Source: CAKOSP01 sp964369625 (GTDB lineage: Bacteria; Bacillota_I; Bacilli_A; RF39; UBA660). Taken from it: a stretch of 64,000 bases of DNA. Below, in pieces: positions 1 to 8,657 of this stretch. The position numbers and the translations under genes are program-made. Below the pieces are notes generated by a model. That model was not told the DNA's origin and did not search any database. It saw only the letters and a program-made list of their open reading frames with translations. The stretch covers positions 18,921 through 82,920 of the forward strand of contig CAYJFC010000001.1 in the NCBI GenBank assembly GCA_964369625.1, written 5' to 3'. Each line of letters begins with the position of its first letter. Position 1 is the first letter of the stretch.

Positions 1-1
1 A

Positions 2-277
2 TTGGAAGATATATTCGTTAATAGTTATAAAATTTTAAAAGAAAATGGTAAGCTATTGTTAGTACACAGAGCAAATAGATTAGATGAAATAATAATCTCT
101 GCTGCAAAACATAAAATGAAAGTTAAAGAAATAATATTGATTAGTACTAATGAAGATAATAAACCATCTATGGCACTAATTAAATGTGTTAAAAATTCTA
201 ATTATGGTCTTAAAATTTATAATATAAATATTAAAGGATGCAAGACATATAAAGATATTTTTAAGGAGGGTATATGA
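2..277 (+). CDS. tRNA1(Val) A37 N6-methyltransferase, C-terminal end (partial)
   Basis: This is the last 91 residues of a gene whose 5' end lies outside the window. The visible part fits the C-terminus of the TrmN6/YabB family of AdoMet-dependent tRNA adenine methyltransferases: a strand turn (KENGKLLLVHRANRLDEII), then a segment in which family members carry a short lysine-rich strand and a conserved hydrophobic end. The catalytic NPPY motif and AdoMet site would be upstream and cannot be checked. The stop overlaps the start of pth as ATGA, so the two are probably co-transcribed. Identity is moderately secure; a different Rossmann methyltransferase is possible. Confidence 0.6.
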   Translation: MEDIFVNSYKILKENGKLLLVHRANRLDEIIISAAKHKMKVKEIILISTNEDNKPSMALIKCVKNSNYGLKIYNINIKGCKTYKDIFKEGI

Positions 278-816
278 AATTAATTGTTGGACTAGGAAAT
301 TTAGGTATGCAATATGATAAAACACGTCATAATATAGGTTTCATGGTTTTAGATAGATATTTAGATGATGTAAACTGGAAAGAAAAAGATAATGGTCTTT
401 ATTATAAAACTAATTTCAAAGGAGAAGATGTTATATTTTTAAAACCCACAACATTTATGAATTTATCTGGAGATTGCATTATAAAATATGTAAATTATTT
501 TAAAATAAAAATAGAAGATATATTAGTGATTCATGATGATTTAGATATGTTAGTAGGTAGTTTTAAACTTAAAAAAAACACTTCATCAGGAGGACACAAT
601 GGAATAAAATCTATTGAAAAAGTACTTCATACACAAGAATTTGCAAGATTAAAAATTGGAATAAATAATGAACATAAAAAAGAAGTAATAGATTTTGTGC
701 TAGGTAAATTTTCTAAAGAAGATATCAATGAAATTTTCAAAAATGATTATAATAAGGTAATAGAATTATTTATATCTAAGGGATATAATGAAACTATAAG
801 TAAATATAAGAGTTAA
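274..816 (+). CDS. pth: Peptidyl-tRNA hydrolase
   Basis: Pth releases tRNA from peptidyl-tRNAs that drop off the ribosome. The 180-residue protein has the normal family length. The N-terminal signature reads GLGNLGMQYDKTRHNIGF, with substrate-contact Asn9 and catalytic His19; the usual proline of GLGNPG is leucine here. KPTTFMNLSG and HDDLD carry the second Asn and the Asp of the active site, and SSGGHNGIKSI is the conserved glycine-rich loop. The start is fixed by AAGGAGGG at 263-270 and a 4-base overlap with the upstream gene. It is followed after two bases by mfd, the Bacillus order pth-(fin)-mfd-spoVT (pth is called spoVC there). Confidence 0.95.
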   Translation: MKLIVGLGNLGMQYDKTRHNIGFMVLDRYLDDVNWKEKDNGLYYKTNFKGEDVIFLKPTTFMNLSGDCIIKYVNYFKIKIEDILVIHDDLDMLVGSFKLKKNTSSGGHNGIKSIEKVLHTQEFARLKIGINNEHKKEVIDFVLGKFSKEDINEIFKNDYNKVIELFISKGYNETISKYKS

Positions 817-818
817 AT

Positions 819-3800
819 ATGGAAAAACTTAATAGTATATTTAAATATGTAAATCAAAAAGGAGTTAGTGGTTTAACAAGTGAGTTAAACATTTTTTACA
901 TATTAAAATATTTCAAAACTGTAAATGAAGATGTATTAATTGTAACTAGTTCACTATATGAGGCTACAAAATTATATAATTTGTTTACTACATATACTAG
1001 TAAAGTACTTTTATATCCTATGGACGATTTCTTAACATCTGTAGCAATAGCAGAGTCACCAGATTTAAAGTACACAAGGCTTGAAACTATTAAAAGCATG
1101 ACAGGAAATAGTAATATAATAATTACTAATTTGATGGGATATTTAAAATATTTAACAAGTAAAAAAGAAAAGCAAGAGTTAATATTAAAAAAAAGTATTG
1201 AAATTAAAAGAAATAATTTAATAGAAGAATTAGATAAATTTGGATATAATAGAGAATCAATAGTTACTTCTACAGGAGAATATGCAATTAGGGGATTAGT
1301 AATAGACTTATTTGCTATTCATGAAAATTATCCAATAAGAATAGAATTTGATGGTGATGAAATAGAGTCTATAAAATATTTTGATGAAACAACACAAATA
1401 TCAACTAAGGAAATTAGCCAAATAATAATAAATCCTGTAGATGAAATAAAATCTGAATTTAATGAATCTATATTAGATTATATGAATAATTCTAATGTAT
1501 TTTATTATGACTATAGTCAAATAAAAGCATCTTATAAAAAGTTAAAAGAGGATATTTTTAATTATCAAAATAAAGAAGGTAACATACATAAGGTTATGTT
1601 CGAATTAGATGAACTAAAACCTAAATTTTATATGCAAATTAATACAGTAGATTCTTATAATAAAGATATAGTTTATAACTCTAAGGAAATCAAAAATTAT
1701 GAAGAAAATTTTGAAAAGTTGATACTAGATTATAAACTATGGTTAAAAAAGGGATTCGAAGTAATATTTTGTTTATCTACAGACAAACAAATAGAAAATT
1801 TAAAAAGACATTTACCAGATGCCAAAATAGTAAAGAAAACTGTTAATAAAGGATTTATATTAGAAAAATTAGTAGTAATAAGTGAATATGATATAGAAAA
1901 TACTCATAGAGCAGTAGAATATCAGTATAAAAGTAATTACAAATTTGGAAAAAAAATCAAAAATTATGATCAGTTAGAAATAGGAGATTATGTAGTACAT
2001 ATTTCACACGGAGTTGGTATTTATAATGGTTTAACAAAATTAAAAAAAGGAAATATAGAAAAAGATTTTTTACAAATATTATATGCTGGAAAAGACAAAA
2101 TATATGTTCCAGCATCGAAAATAACCACAATATATAAATATGGGGATAAAGATGGAGCAAAACCAAAAATCAATAAATTAGGTGGAGATACATGGAAAAA
2201 AACAAAAAAATATATTCAGTCTAAAATTAAAGATATATCTTTAGAACTTATGGATTTATACAGAAAAAGGTTAGCAATAAAAAGTCCTGTATATAAAAGA
2301 TATGCCGAGGAAAAAATGTTTGATAATTCATTTGATTACAAGTTAACGCCCAATCAAGCAAGTTCTACTGAAGATATTCTAAAAGATTTAACAAGAGAAT
2401 ATCCAATGGATAGATTATTATGTGGTGATGTAGGATTTGGTAAAACTGAGGTTGCTTTTAGAGGGATATTTAATACAGTATTAAATAATTATCAAACTAT
2501 GTACTTGTGTCCTACTACAATTCTTTCTTATCAGCAGTATAAAGTGGCTAAAGAAAGGTTTAGAGATTGGCCAATTGAAATAGAATTTTTAAATAGATTT
2601 GTTTCAGCTAAGAAAACTAGTGAAGTAATTAGGCGATTTAATGAAGGAAAAGTTGATATTTTATTTGGAACTCATAGAATACTTTCAGATGATATAAATC
2701 CTAGTAAACTAGGTTTGTTAGTAGTCGATGAAGAACAAAGATTTGGGGTAACTCATAAGGAAAAAATAAAAAAATTAAAAAACGATATTAATGTTTTAAC
2801 TTTGTCTGCAACGCCAATTCCACGAACTTTAAAAATGGCTTTGTCTGGGATTAGGGATTTATCAGTAATAGATACACCACCAGTTAATAGATACCCAATA
2901 CAAACATATGTAATAAGTGAAGAAGAACTGATTATAAAAGATGCAATATATAAAGAATTATCTAGAAATGGACAAATATTTATTTTGTACAATAGAGTAG
3001 ATAATATAGAAACAAAAACAAATTATATTAGAAAAATAATACCTGATGCTAAAGTTAGTTTTGCTCATGGACAAATGAAAAAAGAAGAACTAGAAGATAG
3101 AATGAATGAATTTATTAATCATGAATACGATATTTTAGTATGTACTACAATTATTGAAAGTGGAATAGATATACCAAATGTTAACACATTGTTAGTATTT
3201 GATGCAGATAAATTTGGATTATCCCAGTTATATCAAATTAGAGGCCGCGTAGGCAGAAGTAATAAAATTGGTTATGCTTATTTATTATATGATCCTGGAA
3301 AAGTATTATCCGAAATAGCAACAAAAAGATTAAAAGCAATAAAAGAATTTACTGAATTAGGTAGCGGATATAAGATAGCAATGAGAGATTTAGCTATAAG
3401 AGGAGCTGGGGATGTATTTGGATCATCACAAGCAGGGTTTGTTGATTCAGTTGGAATAAGCCTATATTTAAAAATGATAGATGACGAACTTAGAAGGCAA
3501 AAAGGAGAGTTAGTTGAAGAAGAGGAAGAAGAAAATACAGCATTAATTGATGTTGAAACACATATTTCAGATGAATATATAAAAGATGAAGATATTAAAA
3601 TAGAGATTCATAAATTAATAAATACAGTAAATAGCGAAAATAAATTTGAAGAAGTAAAATCGGAGTTAGAAAATAGATTTGGGGCTATACCGGAAAATTT
3701 AATAATATATATGTATGAAGAATGGTTTGAATCTATAGCAAATGATTTCAAAATCAAACAAATTAGAAAGACAGACAGAAATATAGAGTTAGTATTGCCA

Positions 3801-4007
3801 AAAGAGATAAGTGCAAATATTTTAGGGGACAAATTGCTAATAAGTGCATTTCAGATAAGTACAAATTTTAATATTAAATATCTAAGTTCTCAGATATGGA
3901 TTAATCTGTTAATCAAAAAGGGAGAAGAACATTTTTTAAAAATATTAATTAAATTACTAATTGAAATTAATAAAAATTGTCTTAAAGAAAGTGATAAGTT
4001 TTTATAA
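819..4007 (+). CDS. mfd: Transcription-repair coupling factor Mfd
   Basis: Mfd is the ATP-dependent translocase that removes RNA polymerase stalled at DNA lesions and recruits UvrA. The 1062-residue protein is about 100 residues shorter than Bacillus Mfd. Visible domains: a UvrB-like N-terminal module to about residue 330; a CarD-like RNA-polymerase-interaction domain around residues 390-450 (YDQLEIGDYVVHISHGVGIY); RecG-type helicase motifs with Walker A GDVGFGKTE, DEEQ box (VVDEEQRFG), LSATPIPRTL and QIRGRVGRS; and a C-terminal regulatory domain after an acidic EEEEEE stretch. It begins two bases after the pth stop and is presumably translated from the same mRNA. Confidence 0.96.
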   Translation: MEKLNSIFKYVNQKGVSGLTSELNIFYILKYFKTVNEDVLIVTSSLYEATKLYNLFTTYTSKVLLYPMDDFLTSVAIAESPDLKYTRLETIKSMTGNSNIIITNLMGYLKYLTSKKEKQELILKKSIEIKRNNLIEELDKFGYNRESIVTSTGEYAIRGLVIDLFAIHENYPIRIEFDGDEIESIKYFDETTQISTKEISQIIINPVDEIKSEFNESILDYMNNSNVFYYDYSQIKASYKKLKEDIFNYQNKEGNIHKVMFELDELKPKFYMQINTVDSYNKDIVYNSKEIKNYEENFEKLILDYKLWLKKGFEVIFCLSTDKQIENLKRHLPDAKIVKKTVNKGFILEKLVVISEYDIENTHRAVEYQYKSNYKFGKKIKNYDQLEIGDYVVHISHGVGIYNGLTKLKKGNIEKDFLQILYAGKDKIYVPASKITTIYKYGDKDGAKPKINKLGGDTWKKTKKYIQSKIKDISLELMDLYRKRLAIKSPVYKRYAEEKMFDNSFDYKLTPNQASSTEDILKDLTREYPMDRLLCGDVGFGKTEVAFRGIFNTVLNNYQTMYLCPTTILSYQQYKVAKERFRDWPIEIEFLNRFVSAKKTSEVIRRFNEGKVDILFGTHRILSDDINPSKLGLLVVDEEQRFGVTHKEKIKKLKNDINVLTLSATPIPRTLKMALSGIRDLSVIDTPPVNRYPIQTYVISEEELIIKDAIYKELSRNGQIFILYNRVDNIETKTNYIRKIIPDAKVSFAHGQMKKEELEDRMNEFINHEYDILVCTTIIESGIDIPNVNTLLVFDADKFGLSQLYQIRGRVGRSNKIGYAYLLYDPGKVLSEIATKRLKAIKEFTELGSGYKIAMRDLAIRGAGDVFGSSQAGFVDSVGISLYLKMIDDELRRQKGELVEEEEEENTALIDVETHISDEYIKDEDIKIEIHKLINTVNSENKFEEVKSELENRFGAIPENLIIYMYEEWFESIANDFKIKQIRKTDRNIELVLPKEISANILGDKLLISAFQISTNFNIKYLSSQIWINLLIKKGEEHFLKILIKLLIEINKNCLKESDKFL

Positions 4008-4026
4008 AAGAAGGAAGTGCAATATT

Positions 4027-4365
4027 ATGAAACTAAATAATATATTAAAAACAGAATTACAGTTCTTAAGTAAAGAAGAATTAAAAATGCTAAAAATTCA
4101 TAGACACGATATAGAAAATATTTCTAATAATGAAATAATGAAAAAAATAGCTTTTTTACAAGAAGAAATCAATAGAGCGGATTTAAATGAAAAAGTATTT
4201 AATGAAGAAAAAGGTAGCGGTCTATCTATTGAGCAGTTAAAATTTTTATATAACTATGCTGGAAAATATAAGTTACTAGAAAAATTAAAACAAAATTGTA
4301 TAATTAGGGGTATTTTAGAAGAAATAAGGTTATCAGAAAATAATGAACCTAAAGTTAGAAATTAG
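4027..4365 (+). CDS. Small helical protein of unknown function between mfd and spoVT
   Basis: I do not recognise this 112-residue protein. It is charged and predicted mostly helical, with no signal peptide, membrane segment or cysteine motif. The start at ATG 4027 is chosen because GAAGGAAG (4010-4017) sits at the right distance; an upstream in-frame TTG at 3961 lies inside mfd and lacks a site. In Bacillus the zinc-finger anti-sigma factor Fin is encoded near this position (between pth and mfd), but this protein has none of Fin's cysteines and lies on the other side of mfd, so homology is not supported. The location suggests expression with mfd and spoVT. Confidence 0.6.
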   Translation: MKLNNILKTELQFLSKEELKMLKIHRHDIENISNNEIMKKIAFLQEEINRADLNEKVFNEEKGSGLSIEQLKFLYNYAGKYKLLEKLKQNCIIRGILEEIRLSENNEPKVRN

Positions 4366-4417
4366 TATAAAATAAAAAACAATTCACACACTATAAAAGA
4401 AGTGGAGTGAATTTTTT

Positions 4418-4945
4418 TTGAAAAGTACTGGAGTTACACGAAGAATAGATGAGCTAGGAAGGGTAGTTATTCCTAAAGAATTAAGGAGAATTTTATCAAT
4501 TAGAGATGGTGAAAACTTAGAAATATATATAGAAGATGACAAGATAATCTTAAAGAAATATTTAATGATGAAATCATTGGCTGAGTTAAGTGAAAAATTA
4601 ATAGATATCTTTACTGCTTTTGATGATAGCGATTTAATTATCACAGACAGAGAAAAAATTATATCTAGCAGTTATAATTACAAACAAATTATTAACACAA
4701 AAATAAATTCAGAGTTAATAAAATATATAGATAATAGAGAATCTGTAAGCAGCGTAGAAAAAAGTAAAATAAATTTAGAAAATAGCGAAATTATAGGGTA
4801 TATAAGTATAGTTCCTATAATAAATGATACTGATTGTTTAGGTTTAGTAATATTAATAAAAAAAGATAATACAATTCAAAGCGAAGATATAAAAATAAAT
4901 AAAATAATTGCTAAAATTTTATCAGAAAAAATAAATATAAATTAA
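4418..4945 (+). CDS. spoVT: Stage V sporulation protein T (AbrB-type regulator)
   Basis: SpoVT is a forespore transcription factor that tunes sigma-G-dependent genes and affects coat formation and germination. The N-terminal 50 residues form an AbrB-type swapped-hairpin DNA-binding domain (STGVTRRIDELGRVVIPKEL); the remaining 120 or so residues match the GAF-like C-terminal domain in length and pattern. Total length is 175 residues against 178 in B. subtilis. The start is a TTG at 4418, with GGAGTGA at 4404-4410; no ATG fits, because the conserved N-terminus begins at residue 2. Its position just after mfd matches Bacillus. Confidence 0.93.
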   Translation: MKSTGVTRRIDELGRVVIPKELRRILSIRDGENLEIYIEDDKIILKKYLMMKSLAELSEKLIDIFTAFDDSDLIITDREKIISSSYNYKQIINTKINSELIKYIDNRESVSSVEKSKINLENSEIIGYISIVPIINDTDCLGLVILIKKDNTIQSEDIKINKIIAKILSEKININ

Positions 4946-4977
4946 AATATAGACTAATTCTTTTTAATTTGCTATCA

Positions 4978-4983
4978 TATAAT
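4978..4983 (+). promoter_or_regulatory. Probable -10 element before the zinc-ribbon gene
   Basis: A perfect TATAAT lies 19 bases upstream of the start codon; no good -35 match is visible 17 bases further up. Confidence 0.4.
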
Positions 4984-5001
4984 TAAGAAGGAAGTGAATT
5001 T

Positions 5002-5640
5002 ATGTTTTGTGAAGAATGTGGAAGTAAAAATGAAAGTGGAACAAAATTTTGTACAAACTGTGGACATCAAATAACTAACGCCAATAGCGTAGAAAAAAGC
5101 AGTAAACTCGATTTAAAAAAAGTAACTACTATGGTGACAGAAAAAGGTAAAACAGTAATATCTAAGGGAAAAGATTATTATTCAAAAAAGCCAAATGTTG
5201 TTTATGCATTAATTGCAGGAATAGTTTTAGTAATAATTTTATTCGTAATTTTAGGCGATTCAACAATGAAATGTGAAGCTGAAAATGGATATACTACTAG
5301 TGAAGTTGAAGTAAAATATAGTGGTGATGATATAACTAAAATTATAGATAAAAACATTATAGATTTAGATGATAGTGATTTTAAAGATTCTATGGAATAT
5401 CTTGATATGGATATAGATGAATATATTGAAACTATTGAAGAAACAATAGAAGAAGAATTAGATGATGCACCAGATGGATTTGATGTTGATATTAAAAAAA
5501 GCGGAGATGAACTGATTATGAGTGCAACTTATAAAGGTGAGGCTTTAGAAAAATATTTAGATGATAAAGATGTAAATGACATAGATGATTTAGAAGAGTA
5601 CTTAGAAGAAGATTATACTGATTATAAATGTGAAAAATAA
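5002..5640 (+). CDS. Zinc-ribbon, single-pass membrane protein
   Basis: The 212-residue protein begins with a double CxxC zinc ribbon (CEECG...CTNCG, residues 3-21). A basic linker and one membrane segment follow at about residues 69-88 (VVYALIAGIVLVIILFVIL), then an acidic extracytoplasmic domain of about 115 residues. This cytosolic-ribbon plus external-domain layout recurs in Bacillota, but no function is known to me. The external part shows the beta-alpha pattern of small solute-binding or YceG-like lipoprotein domains without decisive motifs. A TATAAT at 4978-4983 and AGAAGGAAG just before the start suggest its own promoter. A terminator follows directly. Confidence 0.7.
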   Translation: MFCEECGSKNESGTKFCTNCGHQITNANSVEKSSKLDLKKVTTMVTEKGKTVISKGKDYYSKKPNVVYALIAGIVLVIILFVILGDSTMKCEAENGYTTSEVEVKYSGDDITKIIDKNIIDLDDSDFKDSMEYLDMDIDEYIETIEETIEEELDDAPDGFDVDIKKSGDELIMSATYKGEALEKYLDDKDVNDIDDLEEYLEEDYTDYKCEK

Positions 5641-5660
5641 CCAATTTGGTTATTTTTTTA
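5638..5660 (+). terminator. Intrinsic terminator of the zinc-ribbon gene
   Basis: AACCA/TGGTT hairpin with a three-base loop, beginning at the stop codon and followed by ATTTTTTT. Confidence 0.75.
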
Positions 5661-5690
5661 ATAAAAAAATAAGTATTAAAATACTTATTC
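5661..5690 (-). terminator. Intrinsic terminator of the minus-strand envelope protein gene
   Basis: A perfect 10-base stem AATAAGTATT/AATACTTATT (5668-5677 and 5680-5689) followed on the minus strand by an A/T run equal to U-rich RNA. It stands back to back with the plus-strand terminator at 5638-5660. Confidence 0.7.
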
Positions 5691-6329
5691 ATAATCATAT
5701 GTAATCATATAATAATTAATTTCAAAAACAAAATCGTCACTAAAATCATAAATTTCATTAGAATCTTTAGTAACTTCAACAGATACAGTTTCTTTTTCTA
5801 AATAATCTATATTATCAATATTCTTATCTAGTATATCTAAAATTGAATTATTCCAATTATCATTAATTTGATACAGCTCATCTTCTGAAGAATTGTCTAT
5901 TAAGTGAAGTAGTTCGTCATTCACTAACTTAATTATGTTAAGTGGAGAGATAACAACATCAACATTATATGTATTTGTTTTAATTTCTTTGGCATCTTCC
6001 ACTGTAAATTTAGTTTTTTTATAAACTAGTTCAAATAAATCACATAATCTACTATATTGCTCATCAGTTATATCAGTTAATTCAAATGCAGTTATAAAAG
6101 TTTCTGCTTCATATAAAATGCTATCTTCGTATATTAAATCAGCTTCTGAATCAGTAGACCCAGTAGTTTCAAGATATAAATCATTTTTATTGTGATAAGT
6201 AGCCTCCATGTAACCAGTTATATATTTAGTAGCAAATTCTTCAGGCGATTCTTGAAATAAAGAATATCCAAAGTAAACTAAAACAATTAGCAATACTGAT
6301 CCAATAGATTTTAAAATATTTTTTTTCAT
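5685..6329 (-). CDS. Membrane-anchored extracytoplasmic protein, unknown function
   Basis: A 214-residue protein with one N-terminal membrane segment (residues 5-24, ILKSIGSVLLIVLVYFGYSL) and no lipobox cysteine, so it is probably an anchored external protein. The rest is acidic and alpha/beta, with several YITGYMEA- and FTVEDAKEI-like stretches reminiscent of the NTF2-like external domains of Gram-positive DUF5105-type lipoproteins; this is only a resemblance. AAAGGAAT precedes the ATG. It is convergent with the zinc-ribbon gene and divergent from the T-box-controlled metG operon. Confidence 0.65.
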   Translation of the reverse strand: MKKNILKSIGSVLLIVLVYFGYSLFQESPEEFATKYITGYMEATYHNKNDLYLETTGSTDSEADLIYEDSILYEAETFITAFELTDITDEQYSRLCDLFELVYKKTKFTVEDAKEIKTNTYNVDVVISPLNIIKLVNDELLHLIDNSSEDELYQINDNWNNSILDILDKNIDNIDYLEKETVSVEVTKDSNEIYDFSDDFVFEINYYMITYDYE

Positions 6330-6390
6330 ATATTAATTCCTTTCGGTCATATTATATCACAGATATATGTATTTTTAGAATAAATTGTAT

Positions 6391-6419
6391 TTGAATATAT
6401 TTATAAATTATGTTAATAT
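6391..6419 (+). promoter_or_regulatory. Sigma-A promoter of the T-box/metG operon
   Basis: TTGAAT (6391-6396) and TAATAT (6414-6419) are separated by exactly 17 bases. The expected transcription start near 6426 lies just before the T-box leader. Confidence 0.7.
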
Positions 6420-6429
6420 AGTGTTAATT

Positions 6430-6627
6430 AGCAGTGAAAAAAATGAGTAATAGTTAATATTTTAAAGAGAGTTAGTAAATGGTGTAAGCTAATAAATTAA
6501 TACTATGAATATGGTTTTTGGAGTTAAATCGTGTAATTACGTTAAAGATATAAGTTGCATGTAGATTCATGAATTAAGGTGGTACCGCGGGTTTTGCTCG
6601 TCCTTGCATTAGTTCGTGAATTTTTTA
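6430..6627 (+). promoter_or_regulatory. T-box leader, probably Met-specific
   Basis: The T-box sequence AAGGTGGTACCGCGG is at 6576-6590. Its TGGT bulge would pair with an ACCA tRNA end, and the initiator and elongator Met tRNAs carry A as discriminator. Stem I is visible: AGTA at 6445-6449, helix 6450-6459 with 6494-6505, AGAGAG bulge, and a GGTG-containing apical loop closed by TTAG/CTAA. The codon in the specifier loop after the GAA is ATG (6511-6513). The terminator pairs 6565-6574 with 6612-6621 and is followed by T(5). Uncharged tRNA-Met should therefore raise transcription of the downstream dUTPase-metG operon. Confidence 0.85.
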
Positions 6628-6640
6628 TTGGAGGTATAAA

Positions 6641-7135
6641 GTGAGAGGTTTTGAAAAAATCAGTTATGAACAATTTAAAAAAGATATAGCAGAAGATAAA
6701 TTTGTATATAATAATTATAAATTACCAGTTAGAAAAACTAAAGTTAGTGCTGGATACGATTTTTTTGCTTTAGAAGATTTTATTTTAAAGCCAGGAGAAA
6801 TTAAAACAATTCCTACTGGGTATAAAGTTTATATGAATAGTGATGAATTACTATATATATATGTAAGAAGTAGTACAGGATTTAAATATAATGTCCGAAT
6901 GTGTAATCAAGTAGGTGTTATAGACTCAGATTATTACAATAATATCGATAACGAAGGACATATGTTTGTGAAATTAGAAAATCATGGAAAAAAAGATTAT
7001 ATTGTAAAAAAAGGTGAAAGTTATGCACAGGGAGTATTTTCAAAATACTTAATAGTAGATAATGAAGATGAAATAACTACCGATAGAACAGGTGGAATAG
7101 GTAGTACAAATGAAAGGGAAAAAGAAAATGAATAA
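6641..7135 (+). CDS. dut: Deoxyuridine triphosphatase (trimeric dUTPase)
   Basis: dUTPase hydrolyses dUTP to dUMP and pyrophosphate, keeping uracil out of DNA and feeding dTMP synthesis. The five family motifs are present in order in 164 residues: SAGYDFFA (I), VRSSTGFK (II), NQVGVIDSDYYNN (III), GESYAQGVF (IV) and the C-terminal P-loop-like DRTGGIGST (V). The start is GTG at 6641 with GGAGG at 6630-6634. It is the first gene after a Met T-box, an unusual place for a dUTPase, and its stop overlaps the metG start by eight bases. Confidence 0.92.
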   Translation: MRGFEKISYEQFKKDIAEDKFVYNNYKLPVRKTKVSAGYDFFALEDFILKPGEIKTIPTGYKVYMNSDELLYIYVRSSTGFKYNVRMCNQVGVIDSDYYNNIDNEGHMFVKLENHGKKDYIVKKGESYAQGVFSKYLIVDNEDEITTDRTGGIGSTNEREKENE

Positions 7136-8657
7136 ATATTATATAACAACAGCAATAGCATATACATCAGGAAAGCCACACATCGGAAATACTTATGAAA
7201 TAGTATTAGCAGATGCGTTAGCGCGATTTAAAAGATTAGAAGGTTACAATGTATATTTTCAAACAGGAACAGATGAGCATGGTCAAAAGATAGAACTAAA
7301 GGCTAATGAAGCAGGTGTGAAGCCACAAGAATTTGTTGATAACATAGCTAGTCAAATAAAAAGTAATTTTGATTTAATGAATACTAGTTACGATAAATTT
7401 GTGAGAACTACTGATATTAAACATAAAGAAACGGTTTCTAAAATATTTGATAAAATGCTAAGTAAAGGTGATATATATTTAGGAGAATATTCTGGATTAT
7501 ATTGTACTCCATGTGAATCATTTTGGACAGAATCACAGTTAATAGATGGTAAATGTCCAGATTGTGGAAGAGAAGTTCAATATAAAAAAGAAGAAGCTTA
7601 TTTTTTTAAATTATCTAAATATCAAGAAAAATTGGAAAAATATATTGAAGACAATCCAGAGTTTTTAATGCCTATAGTAAGAAAAAATGAAATGATGAAT
7701 AATTTTATTAAACCAGGATTACAAGACCTTTGTGTTTCAAGAACAACATTTAAGTGGGGAGTAAATGTAAAATCTAATGATAAACATGTAGTATATGTAT
7801 GGTTAGATGCACTTACAAATTATATTACTTTTATCGGTTATGACCCAGATAATACTAATGAAAAATTTAATGAATTATGGCCGGCTGATCTTCATGTTAT
7901 AGGTAAAGATATATATAGATTTCATTCTATATATTGGCCTTGCTTTTTATGGAGTTTAGATTTGGAAATTCCTAAAAAAATATTTGGTCACCCATGGCTT
8001 TTAATGGATAATGATAAAATGAGCAAAAGTAAAGGCAATATATTTTATGCTGAGGATTTAGTTGAAAAATTTGGAGTAGATGCAATTAGATATTATTTAT
8101 TACATGAAATACCTTATTCAAGCGATGGAAATATAACTGATGAACTAGTTATAGAAAGATTCAATTCTGATTTAGCTAATATTTTAGGGAATTTAGTAAA
8201 TAGAACTATTTCAATGAGTAAAAAATATTTCGATAAAAAAGTAGAAAATATGAAAATATCTGAAGAAATTGACAGCGAATTTATTAATCAAAGTATAAAT
8301 TTATTACCAAGAGTTACTGAAAAAATGAACGAAATAAAAATAGGTGAAGCTCTTGAATTAATTATTGATTATTATAGATCATGTAATAAGTATATAGATG
8401 ATACATTACCTTGGGTATTAGCTAAAGATGAAGAAAAGCAAGACAGATTAAAGACAGTTATTTATAATTTGATTGAAGGTATAAGAATTGGAACAACGAT
8501 ATTACAAGCTTTCTTACCAGATGTTAGTGAGAAAATTTTCTCTCAATTAAATACAAATATTAATGATTTTAACAGCATTAAAGAATTTGGATTATATCCT
8601 TCTGGAAATATGTTAAATGAACCATCTATACTATTTGCTAGGATAGAAAATGAATAA
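7128..8657 (+). CDS. metG: Methionyl-tRNA synthetase
   Basis: MetG charges tRNA-Met. The class I signature KPHIGN lies near residue 18 and the KMSKS loop (DKMSKSKGN) near residue 300. A zinc knuckle with CTPC and CPDC pairs lies near residues 125-145. The protein ends after the anticodon-binding helical domain, so at 509 residues it lacks the C-terminal Trbp111/EMAP-like dimerisation domain present in the Bacillus enzyme. ATG 7128 is chosen over the in-frame ATG at 7110 because GAAAGGG lies at the right distance from it and homologues begin with the YYITTAIAYT strand. It is controlled by the T-box at 6430-6627. Confidence 0.95.
   Translation: MNKYYITTAIAYTSGKPHIGNTYEIVLADALARFKRLEGYNVYFQTGTDEHGQKIELKANEAGVKPQEFVDNIASQIKSNFDLMNTSYDKFVRTTDIKHKETVSKIFDKMLSKGDIYLGEYSGLYCTPCESFWTESQLIDGKCPDCGREVQYKKEEAYFFKLSKYQEKLEKYIEDNPEFLMPIVRKNEMMNNFIKPGLQDLCVSRTTFKWGVNVKSNDKHVVYVWLDALTNYITFIGYDPDNTNEKFNELWPADLHVIGKDIYRFHSIYWPCFLWSLDLEIPKKIFGHPWLLMDNDKMSKSKGNIFYAEDLVEKFGVDAIRYYLLHEIPYSSDGNITDELVIERFNSDLANILGNLVNRTISMSKKYFDKKVENMKISEEIDSEFINQSINLLPRVTEKMNEIKIGEALELIIDYYRSCNKYIDDTLPWVLAKDEEKQDRLKTVIYNLIEGIRIGTTILQAFLPDVSEKIFSQLNTNINDFNSIKEFGLYPSGNMLNEPSILFARIENE

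Noticed and set aside
1957..2166. Minus-strand frame inside mfd
   Set aside because: Shadow of the CarD-like domain, with no start signals.
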